From assembly GCA_028872915.1 (NCBI GenBank), contig JAGWNY010000016.1, positions 1 to 62,752 of the forward strand: a stretch of DNA of 62,752 nt, read 5' to 3'. A program made the translations under genes and the position numbers. The notes under the pieces are model-generated. The model was given only the letters and a program-made list of their open reading frames with translations, did no database searches and had not been told where the DNA came from. Below, one piece after another: positions 18,495 through 27,534 of the stretch. This DNA comes from Verrucomicrobiota bacterium. Its GTDB lineage: Bacteria; Verrucomicrobiota; Verrucomicrobiia; Limisphaerales; UBA11358. Positions within the stretch are counted from its first letter, which is position 1. Each line of letters begins with the position of its first letter.

Positions 18495-20846
18495 TCAAAG
18501 AATTTCGTTGGCGGCTGCCAGCAGGTCGTTGACGCTGGGCAAAAAGGCCGCTTCCAGGATATGGGATTGGGGCGCAATGCCGTTTTTTGCGCCGACGCGT
18601 TTGACGGGAGCATCCAGGTAATCAAAGACGGCGTCGGAAATCGTGGAAGCGATTTCGCCGGTATAACTGCCAATGTGAATGGCCTGGCTGGCGACGACGC
18701 ATCGCCCGGTTTTTTGCACGGAGCGCAAAATGGTGTCCAGGTCGAGCGGCACGAGCGACCGCACATCAATGACTTCGGCGCTGACGTTCTTTTCAGCCTT
18801 CAACTTGTCGGCAGCTTTCAGGCAATCATGGACGACGGGCCCCCAAGCCACGAAAGTGATGTCAGAGCCTTCGCGTTTCACGTCGGCCACGCCCAAGGGC
18901 GCCAGATATTCGGTTTCGGGCACCGGCCCCTTGAGGCCGTAGAGTCCCTGCGATTCGATGAACATGACGGGGTTGTTGTCGCGGATGGCTGATTTGAGCA
19001 TTCCCTTGGCGTCATAGGGCGTGGCGGGATAAACGACGAACAGGCCGGGGATATGGCAGAACATGGCTTCGAGTGTTTGGGAATGCTGTCCGCCATAGCC
19101 TTTGCCGGCGCCGGCTGAAACGCGGAGAACGAGGGGCACTTCCGTTTGCGCGCCGCTCATGTAATGCCATTTGGCGGCTTGATTGCTGATCTGGTCGGAG
19201 GACATCAGGGCGAAATCGTAATACATCAGTTCCATGACGGGGCGCAGACCGATCATGGCCATTCCGATTGCGGTGCCGCAGATGCAGGCTTCGGAGATGG
19301 GCGTGTTGAAGACTCGGTCGCGGCCAAACGCTTCGAGCAGGCCCTTGGTGGCCTTGAACGCGCCGCCGTAGTCGGCCACGTCTTCGCCATAAAACAGGAC
19401 GCGCCGGTCCCGCTTCATCTCTTCGATCAACGCCTCGCGGATGGCGTCTTTGTAGGTGATCTCGCCGTTGGCGCGTTTGATTTCGGGCGGGGCCTGGATG
19501 ATCTGCACGCGGGCGAATTCGGCGGGCACAATTTCGCATTTGGTGTCCGTGTACATGTATTTGATGACATCGGCGGCGAGGGGATCGGCGGCGGTGGCGG
19601 CGCGTTTGGCGGCGCGGGCGTTGCGGTCGCGGGCAGCGGCTTCGAGCGCGGCGAGTTCCGCGGCATTCAAAACGGCATTGTCCAGCATCAGCGCCTTGAA
19701 CGTTTCCACCGGGTCCACGGATTTCCAGGCGGCTTCCTCCTCCTTGGTGCGGTATTCGTTGCGCGGATCGCTGAGGGAATGGCCCCAGTAGCGATAGGTA
19801 TCGCAATCGAGCAGAACCGGGCCTTTGCCTTCGCGGCAAAGTTGCGCGGCGCGGCGGACGGCGTCGCGCACGGCCAGCGGGTCCATGCCATTGACGATTT
19901 CGGCGTGCATATTGTTGTCGGCAAAGCCGGCGGCGCGCCGGGCAATGCGTTCCACGCCCATCACTTCGTCATCGGTGCGGTGGGTCATGCCGTAATGGTT
20001 GTTGATGATGAGGAAGATCAGCGGCACGCCGAACTTGTGGTTGCCGGCCAGATGGTTGGTGAACTGTGCCTGGGTGGCGAAATTCATGGCTTCGAGCACG
20101 ACACCGTTGGCATACGCTCCGTCGCCGGCGAAGCAGCACACCACGCCGTCCTGTCGCTGATAGCGCAGGCCGATGGCCGCGCCGGTGGCGATGGGCACGC
20201 CGCCGCCGACAATGGCGTTGGCGCCAAGATGACCGACGCTGAAATCGGCGATGTGCATGGAACCCCCGCGCCCCTTGCAATAGCCGTCCTCCTTGCCGAA
20301 CAACTCGCAGATCATGCGGTAAACGTGCTCTTCGAGGGCGGCTTCGAGCAGGTCTTCGCGCCGGTTGGAGGCGCATTGGGGCACGCGCTGTTTCAACTGC
20401 GAATCGTTCATTTCGCGGATGGCGACCGTGCCCTTGGCCAGGCTCTCGCCGTGGCCGCGGTGCGTGCTGGTAATCTTATCGCCAATATGCAGCATGGAAC
20501 AGGCGCCGGCGGCTGTGCCTTCCTGGCCGACGGAGACGTGGGTGGGACCGCGATAATTGAAATCGCGGATTGGCTCGTAGGCGCCCGACCGCAGCTTCAC
20601 GATCATCTCCTCCAGCTCTCGAATCATGAGCATGTCTTCGAGCAAGGCGATGGCCTGTTGTTTGGTGATGCCGCCGGACGCCAGTTCCTGTTTCAAGTTG
20701 CCTTTGTAGCGGTAGGCGGGGATTTTGCCGCAATCAATCTCGTACGGCTCAAATTTGGGCCGCATGTCGCTGAGATAAGCGGGTGAAAACATTTCAGCGG
20801 ATTTGTCCGCGGGTTTTTCGGTGGGTTTTTCCAGCGTGGTTGTCAT
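18495..20846 (-). CDS. Pyruvate dehydrogenase E1, alpha and beta fused in one chain
   Basis: 783 residues. The N-terminal half is an E1-alpha: substrate/TPP region FNYRGPTHVSVGQEGTAAG, the thiamine-diphosphate motif starting FAGDGAYANG and ending IINNHYGM, and THRGHGESLAKG. The C-terminal half, from about residue 455 (EITYKDAIREALIEEMKRD), is an E1-beta with GEDVADYGGAFKATKGL and the transketolase C-terminal domain. The subunits are usually separate genes; here they are one uninterrupted frame joined by an Ala-rich linker. It decarboxylates pyruvate and acetylates E2. It lies 25 bp after the regulator gene and 25 bp before pdhC. A branched-chain 2-oxoacid substrate cannot be excluded from sequence alone. 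Confidence 0.92.
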   Translation of the reverse strand: MTTTLEKPTEKPADKSAEMFSPAYLSDMRPKFEPYEIDCGKIPAYRYKGNLKQELASGGITKQQAIALLEDMLMIRELEEMIVKLRSGAYEPIRDFNYRGPTHVSVGQEGTAAGACSMLHIGDKITSTHRGHGESLAKGTVAIREMNDSQLKQRVPQCASNRREDLLEAALEEHVYRMICELFGKEDGYCKGRGGSMHIADFSVGHLGANAIVGGGVPIATGAAIGLRYQRQDGVVCCFAGDGAYANGVVLEAMNFATQAQFTNHLAGNHKFGVPLIFLIINNHYGMTHRTDDEVMGVERIARRAAGFADNNMHAEIVNGMDPLAVRDAVRRAAQLCREGKGPVLLDCDTYRYWGHSLSDPRNEYRTKEEEAAWKSVDPVETFKALMLDNAVLNAAELAALEAAARDRNARAAKRAATAADPLAADVIKYMYTDTKCEIVPAEFARVQIIQAPPEIKRANGEITYKDAIREALIEEMKRDRRVLFYGEDVADYGGAFKATKGLLEAFGRDRVFNTPISEACICGTAIGMAMIGLRPVMELMYYDFALMSSDQISNQAAKWHYMSGAQTEVPLVLRVSAGAGKGYGGQHSQTLEAMFCHIPGLFVVYPATPYDAKGMLKSAIRDNNPVMFIESQGLYGLKGPVPETEYLAPLGVADVKREGSDITFVAWGPVVHDCLKAADKLKAEKNVSAEVIDVRSLVPLDLDTILRSVQKTGRCVVASQAIHIGSYTGEIASTISDAVFDYLDAPVKRVGAKNGIAPQSHILEAAFLPSVNDLLAAANEIL

Positions 20847-20871
20847 GATTTTTTGTCGGTGGGGCGAAGGC

Positions 20872-21651
20872 TCAGGCTTTGACGATTTTCATTCCTGTTT
20901 TTGCGAGTTCCCTGGCGTCGGCCCGGGTTAATTGTTTGTCCGTAATCAGCACGTGCACGTTTTCCAAGCCGCCGGCGCGGGCAAAGGAAACCTTGCCGAT
21001 TTTGCCTGAATCTGCCAGGAGGATGACCTGGCGCGCGCGGCCCATGACGAGTTCCTTGGTAAAGGCCTCGCCCGGATCGGTGGTAGTCAATCCTTCCCTG
21101 GGTGTCAGGCCGATGGTCCCCATGAACGCCTTGTCGAGGTGCAATTCCTCCAATAAAAGCCGCGTCAACGGCCCGACCATGGTCTGGCTTAGCCGCCGCA
21201 ATTCCCCGCCGACAAAGATGAGACGCGGGCCGCGGCCGGCCAGTTCGTGGGCGGCGCGGAGCGAATTGGTGACCACGGTCAGGTTTGCGCGGTCGCGCAG
21301 CAGCCGCGCAAATTCCAGCACCGTGCTCCCGCCGTCCAGATAAATCGTGTCGCCCGGCTCGACGAAGCGGAGCGCCGCGGTCGCAATCCGGTTTTTTTCG
21401 CGGGCGGCGATGGACGCCTTGTCATCGAACAGCGGTTCTTCGAGCCGGCTTTCCACGCTGACGGCGCCGCCATGCACGCGCCGGACGGCGCCGGAGGCCT
21501 CGAGCTGGTCGAGATCGCGCCGGACGGTGGCCGGCGAAACGCCAAGCCGCCGGCAGATTTCCTCCACGCGAATGACGACGCTGCCACGGATCAATTCGCG
21601 CAGATTATCCTGGCGCCGTGGCGCCAGTTCTTTGTGGTTGGCATTCGGCAT
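20872..21651 (-). CDS. DeoR/GlpR-family transcriptional regulator
   Basis: 259 residues. An N-terminal winged helix-turn-helix (VRVEEICRRLGVSPATVRRD-type, residues about 25-65, then GAVRRVHGGAV) is followed by the DeoR sugar-phosphate sensor domain (IYLDGGSTVLEFARLL, then LLADSGKIGKVSFA). Members of this family are usually repressors released by a phosphorylated sugar. It is the first gene of the pyruvate dehydrogenase operon, 25 bp before the E1 gene, so it probably controls that operon and itself; the inducer is unknown. Confidence 0.9.
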   Translation of the reverse strand: MPNANHKELAPRRQDNLRELIRGSVVIRVEEICRRLGVSPATVRRDLDQLEASGAVRRVHGGAVSVESRLEEPLFDDKASIAAREKNRIATAALRFVEPGDTIYLDGGSTVLEFARLLRDRANLTVVTNSLRAAHELAGRGPRLIFVGGELRRLSQTMVGPLTRLLLEELHLDKAFMGTIGLTPREGLTTTDPGEAFTKELVMGRARQVILLADSGKIGKVSFARAGGLENVHVLITDKQLTRADARELAKTGMKIVKA

Positions 21652-21656
21652 GGCCT

Positions 21657-21701
21657 GATTGATAACGATTGAATTTAATCAAATTATGGAATAAGTCAAT
21701 C
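21657..21701 (-). promoter_or_regulatory. AT-rich upstream region with GATTGA half-sites
   Basis: The stretch just upstream of the DeoR-family gene is markedly AT-rich. It holds GATTGA at 21657-21662 and 21667-21672 and the inverted TCAATC at 21696-21701. These could be operator half-sites for the regulator acting on its own operon, and the promoter probably lies here, but no convincing -10 was placed. Confidence 0.3.
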
Positions 21702-21761
21702 AAAATCGCTCATAACGTTGCGCCCATTTTTGAGGTCGTGAGGTTGCCCCGGGAAAAAATC

Positions 21762-21790
21762 AAAAGGGCGCGGATGTTTGCATCCGCGCC
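21762..21790 (-). terminator. Rho-independent terminator
   Basis: A perfect 10-bp stem (21767-21776 with 21781-21790) with loop TTTG. Read on the minus strand it is followed by CTTTTG and then a run of T residues. It lies about 30 bp beyond the stop of the minus-strand outer-membrane gene ending at 21821. Confidence 0.82.
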
Positions 21791-21820
21791 TCCCCACTCC
21801 CGCGCTTTGCCGTCTCTTGG

Positions 21821-22393
21821 CTAAAACCAGTACCGAACACCGACGCCGCCCGTCACTTCGCCATGCATGTCGGGAGCCACGTCAATGGCTGGCGCAATTT
21901 CGGCAAAAATATCCACGGGTATATTGTCGAACATATACGAAACGCCCACGGGCACGCGGATACCGGCGTCGTTGCCTTCGCCGTGATTCCGAAAGCGCAG
22001 CAGGCCGCCCACGCCGAAGTAGAGCGGCATCCGGCCCATGACGGGAGCAAAGTTGAAGACGTTGAAATTGTGCCACAAAACGTCTGCATGCACGTAAAGA
22101 TCGGAATGGCTGTGGCTGGAAACGCCCGCCGCCGCGTCCACGGCCATGACGTCGTTGAGCCAGTATTTGGCCGACACGCCCACAGGCTCGCCCAGGATCA
22201 GCCCCACCCCAATGCGCCGGGGCAGGACCGGATAGGCCCGGCCAATGTTGTTGGTGGCGTAATAGGCCGAAGAATAAGACTGATTGGTTTGGTAGCCGGT
22301 GGCATTGTAGGGCGTCCCGTAAGGACCGCCGGCTTGCGCGAAAGCGCTCAATGCCGCCGATGCGATCAAGATAGCGATGGCCGTTCTCCTCAT
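21821..22393 (-). CDS. Outer-membrane beta-barrel-like exported protein
   Basis: 190 residues from the ATG at 22393 (MRRTAIAILIASAALSAFAQ), which gives a clear signal peptide; the longer frame reaching 22570 adds non-coding-like sequence. The mature part alternates polar and hydrophobic residues, as in small barrels (VGVSAKYWLNDVMAVDAAAG, then PLYFGVGGLLRF), and ends in an aromatic (GVGVRYWF), the usual outer-membrane sorting signal. No enzymatic motif. It is followed by a strong terminator, so it is probably monocistronic. Confidence 0.72.
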   Translation of the reverse strand: MRRTAIAILIASAALSAFAQAGGPYGTPYNATGYQTNQSYSSAYYATNNIGRAYPVLPRRIGVGLILGEPVGVSAKYWLNDVMAVDAAAGVSSHSHSDLYVHADVLWHNFNVFNFAPVMGRMPLYFGVGGLLRFRNHGEGNDAGIRVPVGVSYMFDNIPVDIFAEIAPAIDVAPDMHGEVTGGVGVRYWF

Positions 22394-22780
22394 AACGTTT
22401 GCAGTTGCAATCACCGCAACGTTAGTTTTCCACCGCCCGGTGCGCAAATGGGGTGAAACCCTACTGTTGCGGTTGCTGCCACGGAGAGATTTCCCCGAAA
22501 CGTTCCCGCTTTGAACCGGGACCATGCAGTTGGGGGGAAAGTGGTTGCGCGGCGACCGGGCCAACCGCATGGTTGAACCCCTGACCCGTCATTCGCCCTG
22601 CTTGCAACCCCTCCGCCGTGGCTTCAGCGAAGGCCCAAGCCCCGCGCCAGCGCGAATCGAATCCGCGGCGGAAATTACTACCCCATTCGGGGAGGGACGG
22701 GGTGAGGGGGTGTTCCCGGTTCATGGAAAGGGCGGAAAATTTCAGATTGAATTCCCCCGGCGGCCCGCTACATTGGCCGC
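22394..22780. other. 387-bp intergenic region between divergent genes
   Basis: Separates the barrel gene (minus) from nuoA (plus), so it must hold both promoters; I could place neither. It contains a GC-rich stretch around 22680-22720 (GGGGAGGGACGGGGTGAGGG) of the kind scattered between genes in verrucomicrobial genomes. No convincing ORF or RNA. Confidence 0.5.
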
Positions 22781-23182
22781 ATGGACGATTTGGCGACGCA
22801 ACAAATTGCGCAATATATTCCGGTTTTGATGTTGCTGATGGTTGCCGTGGGGTTTGCCGCAGGGGTATTGATGGTTTCCGTGTTGGTGGGCTACCGCTCC
22901 CGTCATACAAAAGCCAAGGACCTCGCTTACGAGTGCGGCAAGGACCCGATTGGCGAAGGGGGCGCGCGATTTTCCGTAAAGTTTTATCTCGTGGCGATGC
23001 TGTTCATCCTTTTCGACATTGAAGTCGTCTTCCTCTACCCGTGGGCGGTTGTTTTCCGCCGAATGCTCGCCGAAAATGCCATGCGCAACCTCATCCTCGG
23101 TTCCATGATCAGTTTCATCGTGATTTTGTTCGTCGGCTACCTTTACGCCCTAAAAAAGAAGGCGTTCGAGTGGAAACGCTAG
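22781..23182 (+). CDS. nuoA: NADH-quinone oxidoreductase subunit A
   Basis: 133 residues with three membrane helices. The conserved loop YECGKDPIGEGGARFSVKFY and the second-helix motif FILFDIEVVFLYPWA are diagnostic of NuoA/ND3. It is a membrane-arm subunit of complex I near the quinone site. No other nuo gene is adjacent; downstream is a phosphohexomutase. Either the remaining subunits lie elsewhere or this is a separated copy. Confidence 0.95.
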   Translation: MDDLATQQIAQYIPVLMLLMVAVGFAAGVLMVSVLVGYRSRHTKAKDLAYECGKDPIGEGGARFSVKFYLVAMLFILFDIEVVFLYPWAVVFRRMLAENAMRNLILGSMISFIVILFVGYLYALKKKAFEWKR

Positions 23183-23227
23183 TTTTCCGGCGGCAATGAT
23201 CTCCTTCATGGTGGGAGGCTTGATGAG

Positions 23228-24634
23228 ATGATTAAATTCGGCACGAGCGGCTGGCGGGACATCATCGCCCGCGAATTTACCTTCGATAACGTCCGTCTGG
23301 CGACCCGGGCCATCGCCGATTATCTGGCGGCCATTCCATCCCCCAAATCCGCGGAAGTGATTTTAGGTTATGATACGCGCTTTTTAGGGAAGGAATTTGC
23401 GTTGGCATCGGCGGAAGTGCTGGCGTCCGCCGGTCTCAAACCGATTCTTTGCGACCGCGACACCCCCACCCCGGTCATCGCTCATGCCATCCGGCGCCGG
23501 GGAGCACTGGGCGCAATCAATTTCACCGCCAGCCACAATCCTCCCGAATATCAAGGCCTCAAATTTTCCGTCAGCAACGGCGCTCCAGCCCCGCCTGAAG
23601 TCACGCGACACATTGAGGCGAACGTCATTGAGCTTCAAAAGGCGAATTTTTCGTTCCAAGGGGCAGTGATCGGCGCCGGGTCCTGGCCGGTATTCAATCC
23701 GCAGCCCGATTACTTCAAACAAATCCAAAAACTCATCCGGTTCGAGGTGCTCAAAAAAGCCAAACTCAAAGTGGCCGTGGACCTCAGCTACGGTACCGGC
23801 CACGGCTATCTGGATACCTTGCTGGAAAAGGCCGGCGCCAGGATCACGCTCTTTCATAACGAAATCAATCCCCTGTTTGGCGGGCATCATCCGGAGCCGA
23901 ATGCGGAAAACATGGCGCAGGCGGCCCGGTTCGTCCGCAAGGGCGGCGCCCACCTCGGCTTGGGCTTGGACGGCGACGCCGACCGGTTCGGCATCGTGGA
24001 CCGGGACGGCACGTGGCTGACGCCCAACCAAGTGCTTGCGCTGACATTGTATCACCTGAAAAAGAACCGCGGCTGGACCGGAGCCGCCGTGCGCACCGTG
24101 CCCACGAGCCATCAAGTGGACGCGGTGGCGGCGTTGCTCGGAGTGACGGTGCATGAGACGCCCGTAGGCTTTAAATACATTGGTGAATGGATGGAGCGCG
24201 AGGCCGTGATCGTTGGCGGGGAGGAGTCCGGCGGCCTGAGCGTCAAGGGCCACGTCCCCGAAAAGGACGGCATTCTGGCTTGCCTGCTTATGGCGGAACT
24301 CGCGGCCACGGAACGAAAATCACCGGGCCGGATTTTGCGCGATCTCTCCAAACAGATCGGGGAATTTTATACCGATCGCATCAATGTGGCCATCGCGCCT
24401 GAGAAGAAATACGCCCTCCTGTCCAAACTGGGAGGCGGTTTGCAGGCCATTGGACCGTTCCGCGTGCGGAAATTCATTCCAACGGATGGGGCAAAGTTCC
24501 TTCTCCCGAACAACGAATGGGTGGCCTTCCGGCCCAGCGGCACGGAGCCGCTGGTGCGTTGCTATATTGAAGCCCGTTCCAGAGCCAGTCTCAAACGCCT
24601 TCAGGCTGCGTGCCGCGGGTTGCTGGCCGTTTAG
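23228..24634 (+). CDS. Alpha-D-phosphohexomutase (phosphomannomutase/phosphoglucomutase)
   Basis: 468 residues with GGGAGG upstream of the ATG. All four family motifs are present: catalytic phosphoserine loop NFTASHNPPEYQGLKF, metal-binding LGLDGDADRFGIVD, sugar-specificity loop VGGEESGGLSVKGH and phosphate-binding RPSGTEPLVRCYIEA. The enzyme interconverts hexose 1- and 6-phosphates; GEESGG is compatible with glucose or mannose phosphate, so specificity is left open. Probably independent of nuoA, which ends 45 bp upstream on the same strand. Confidence 0.93.
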   Translation: MIKFGTSGWRDIIAREFTFDNVRLATRAIADYLAAIPSPKSAEVILGYDTRFLGKEFALASAEVLASAGLKPILCDRDTPTPVIAHAIRRRGALGAINFTASHNPPEYQGLKFSVSNGAPAPPEVTRHIEANVIELQKANFSFQGAVIGAGSWPVFNPQPDYFKQIQKLIRFEVLKKAKLKVAVDLSYGTGHGYLDTLLEKAGARITLFHNEINPLFGGHHPEPNAENMAQAARFVRKGGAHLGLGLDGDADRFGIVDRDGTWLTPNQVLALTLYHLKKNRGWTGAAVRTVPTSHQVDAVAALLGVTVHETPVGFKYIGEWMEREAVIVGGEESGGLSVKGHVPEKDGILACLLMAELAATERKSPGRILRDLSKQIGEFYTDRINVAIAPEKKYALLSKLGGGLQAIGPFRVRKFIPTDGAKFLLPNNEWVAFRPSGTEPLVRCYIEARSRASLKRLQAACRGLLAV

Positions 24635-24685
24635 GAATGTTCCGTTTTCACTGAACAATTCGCCGTCGGCGTGTATCCAATCCAT

Positions 24686-25024
24686 GTGAAGCTCCCGATG
24701 GCAGCGGTCTTACTGGCGGCCCTTGCAGGGACGCCGGTTGCCCTGTCGCAAATCGTGGCGTTGGATTCGAACGGACTCGCTTGCCGCCCAAAGGCGCCCC
24801 GATGCTTTTCGCGATGCGACAAAATGTTACCCTTTCAAAAGCAGTTGGCGCCCGGAGTTTATCAAACCTATCCCTATTCCTGCATCGTCATGGTCCCGGG
24901 ACCAACGCATGACAACTGTATAAACCCTTGCTGGATCGGTCCCGGCTGCGCGAAGTCGAAAAACGCCATGCCCATCCAAAAGCCTCCCCTGATATTCGCG
25001 CCACTACGGCGGTTTGGGAAGTAA
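24686..25024 (+). CDS. Small secreted Cys-rich protein
   Basis: 112 residues from a GTG at 24686 (an ATG at 24698 is an alternative). The signal peptide is MAAVLLAALAGTPVALS. The mature part has at least seven cysteines and the segment GVYQTYPYSCIVMVPGPTHD, a pattern I associate with small uncharacterised verrucomicrobial exported proteins. Function unknown; it stands alone between the phosphohexomutase and the YggT-like gene. Confidence 0.55.
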   Translation: MKLPMAAVLLAALAGTPVALSQIVALDSNGLACRPKAPRCFSRCDKMLPFQKQLAPGVYQTYPYSCIVMVPGPTHDNCINPCWIGPGCAKSKNAMPIQKPPLIFAPLRRFGK

Positions 25025-25159
25025 CGTTGCGGGGGGTTGAATAGCCAACCTGGCTGTTCTCGGCGGCAGCTTGCCGCTCCATCCAAAATTTAATCCCATG
25101 GTTACAGCCGAACCCCCATTGCGGTTTCCATAAAATCCGACATTCTGAAGCCGTTGCGC

Positions 25160-26002
25160 ATGGGCTGTGTGAATTTCATCCTGAACGTCGCGGCGTTGCT
25201 GCTTTGGCTCAACTGGCGCGTGGCCAGAACGGACCCCGTGGGCAAACGAAAACCCACCACGCTCGTGGGCACGCTTCGCCGGGCGGATGGCAGCCGCCCG
25301 GAATGGCGGCTGGCGGCGTTGATCGGCGGCCTCCTCTTGTTGCGGGGATTGTTGTATTGGAAAATTGGTTCGCTCGCGCGGTGGCCGGCGGAACTGAATT
25401 TCGGTGTTCTCACGCTTTATTTCTCAATTCCCGACCAGACAGCGGCGTCCTTGGGACGCATGACGCTATTTTCCATTTTGAGCTTTGGCGCGGGGCTGGC
25501 CGTGCTGTATCTGTGGCTGCTGTTGCTTTCCATTTTGCAGGGACCGGAGCCGATGCGGTCCTTCGTGCGCTCGCAGTTGGGACGCGCGGACGGCTGGCGG
25601 CGGAGAACCAAATTGTTGCTGCCCCTCTTTGCGGGCGCGGCGTTGTGGTGGGCGATCAGCCGGCTTTTTAACGCATTGGGCGTGCTTCCATGGCCGGTGT
25701 CGGAATGGCGGCGGCTGGGCGAGGCGTTTATCGTTGGAGCGGGCGGTTATTTGCAATGGAAATATATCGCCGTGCTCCTGCTCGTCCTGCATTTTCTAAA
25801 CAATTACATTTATTTCGGCAAACGCCCGCTTTTGGATTTCGCGAACGCCGCGGCGCGGACGTTGTTGGTTCCATTAAAGGGCGTTCCATTGCGCGTCGGG
25901 CGGCTTGACCTCGCGCCGCTGCTGGAAGCGGCGCTGATTTGGGCGGCCGCGGGTTTCGGCGGACGCCTTCTGGCATACTTTTACGTGCGATTGGCTGCTT
26001 GA
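25160..26002 (+). CDS. YggT-like integral membrane protein
   Basis: 280 residues from the ATG at 25160 (an in-frame TTG at 25154 is possible). About six hydrophobic segments. The C-terminal part PLKGVPLRVGRLDLAPLLEA resembles the YggT motif (PLR, then GxxDxSP). YggT proteins are poorly characterised and have been linked to osmotic tolerance and cell division. Its stop overlaps the end of the convergent hemY by 22 bp. Confidence 0.62.
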   Translation: MGCVNFILNVAALLLWLNWRVARTDPVGKRKPTTLVGTLRRADGSRPEWRLAALIGGLLLLRGLLYWKIGSLARWPAELNFGVLTLYFSIPDQTAASLGRMTLFSILSFGAGLAVLYLWLLLLSILQGPEPMRSFVRSQLGRADGWRRRTKLLLPLFAGAALWWAISRLFNALGVLPWPVSEWRRLGEAFIVGAGGYLQWKYIAVLLLVLHFLNNYIYFGKRPLLDFANAAARTLLVPLKGVPLRVGRLDLAPLLEAALIWAAAGFGGRLLAYFYVRLAA

Positions 26003-27387
26003 GACCATTTGGCGGCCACTTTCGCAACTCCCGCTCCGGCCACGATGGAATCGCCCAGCGAAACGCCGTTTCGATAATGCCCCGCAAAGAACAGTCCCGG
26101 TGCCGATTTTTCGACGTTCTCGAGCGTCTCTTTGAATTTGCCGTAGCCCACGTTGTATTGGGGAATGGCCCTGCGATGGAATGCCACGCGGCTGAATACC
26201 GGTTCACCCGCCGCGCCGATCAACGCGCGCAAGTCCGTCCGGGTCAGCCCAATCGCCTCTTCCGCGGGCAGAAACGCCAGTTCCGGCGTGCGTTCGCCGC
26301 CGAGATAGCTGGTCAAGGTCACCGAATCGGCCGGGGCGCGGTTGGGGAAGAGAGACGACGAAAAAATGGCGCCGAGAATTTTGAAGTTTTCAATTTTTGG
26401 AATCAACATGCCAAAACCATCGAGGGGATGTCCAACGTCCCGGCGGTGAAAGCCCAGCACAACGCTCGCAATCGGCGCGTACCGGATTTGGCCCAATGGC
26501 GAAAGGTCCGGCAGCCCGGGCGATTCGATGCGCAATTGCGCGAGTTGATACGCGGTTCCACAATAAATGATCGCGGTATATTCCTGGAGTCCGTTCTCAC
26601 AATGGACCTGCCAGGCTCCGGCCGTTTTTACTGCTTTCAAGACGGCGGTATTGAGCCTGACAGCCTCGCCCAATTCCGCCGCCAGCGCATCGGTCAGTAC
26701 TTGGAGGCCTTCGTCAAAGGAAAACATAGGGGCCTTGCTGCGCGGGATTTCGCCGCGCCGTTTTCGGTCACGCCCGCCGAAAATCTGTCCCCGGATCAGC
26801 GAACCGTACCGTTGCTCTTGTTCGAACAATTTGGGCAGTGCATGGCGAACGGAAAGCTTGCCAGGATCGCCGGCGTAAATGCCGCCCACCAGCGCGTCCA
26901 CGGCGCGATCAAGAAATTCACGGTTGAGACGGCGCACAACGAAATCGGCCACGCTTTCATCCGCATCGTCTCGCCGCCGCGCCACGAACGGCTCGCGCAG
27001 AACGGCCAGCTTGGCGCCGGCGGAGAACAACGGCGTGGTGAGAAAGGCGCGCGGCGACGAGGGCAGCGGCAGCGGCGCGCCGTTGCGCACAATGTAACGC
27101 TTCTTTGCAAATGGGTCGGTGTAAAGCCGGCGGCTTTCCAGGCGCAAATCCCGCACCAAGTCGGGTATTTCCGGTGATGTTTCCAAAATCGTGTTTGGAC
27201 CAAATTCAGCCAGAAATCCATTCTCGCGCGCCGATCGAATGACCCCCCCGCAACGCGGGCCGGCCTCGAATACAGTTACGGGAATCCCCTGCCGCTTAAG
27301 ATGGAAAGCGGCAGTCAGACCCGTGATGCCGGCGCCGATGATGGCAATGGATTTCAATTGGCCCGAAAATAAACGAATCAACGCCAT
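25981..27387 (-). CDS. hemY: Protoporphyrinogen oxidase (HemY type)
   Basis: About 468 residues. Starts considered are the ATG at 27387 (given) and a TTG at 27357 that would begin directly at KSIAIIGAGITGL. The FAD-binding GxGxxG motif is IIGAGITGLTAAFHLKRQG, followed by VFEAGPRCGGVIRS. The C-terminal FAD segment is LFFAGHYRNGVSLGDSIVAG. It oxidises protoporphyrinogen to protoporphyrin IX in haem synthesis, oxygen-dependent in this class. The open frame continuing upstream to 28170 is antisense to the DUF4142 gene and is not part of it. Confidence 0.88.
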   Translation of the reverse strand: MALIRLFSGQLKSIAIIGAGITGLTAAFHLKRQGIPVTVFEAGPRCGGVIRSARENGFLAEFGPNTILETSPEIPDLVRDLRLESRRLYTDPFAKKRYIVRNGAPLPLPSSPRAFLTTPLFSAGAKLAVLREPFVARRRDDADESVADFVVRRLNREFLDRAVDALVGGIYAGDPGKLSVRHALPKLFEQEQRYGSLIRGQIFGGRDRKRRGEIPRSKAPMFSFDEGLQVLTDALAAELGEAVRLNTAVLKAVKTAGAWQVHCENGLQEYTAIIYCGTAYQLAQLRIESPGLPDLSPLGQIRYAPIASVVLGFHRRDVGHPLDGFGMLIPKIENFKILGAIFSSSLFPNRAPADSVTLTSYLGGERTPELAFLPAEEAIGLTRTDLRALIGAAGEPVFSRVAFHRRAIPQYNVGYGKFKETLENVEKSAPGLFFAGHYRNGVSLGDSIVAGAGVAKVAAKWSQAANRT

Positions 27388-27534
27388 CTGCAAAGCGCAT
27401 GGTTGGCGTCCTTGCATTTCGCAAATGGCAGATCGCCAAAAAGCGGCTTCGGGAATCATCCGAGTCAAAAAAACCGCCATTTTCGCCGCTGGCATGATTT
27501 GGGCTGAAATAGGTTTTGAAAGAAAGGAGAAATT

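Noticed and set aside
19146..20786. 546-residue plus-strand open frame across the E1 gene
   Set aside because: Antisense shadow of the pyruvate dehydrogenase fusion, no domain match.
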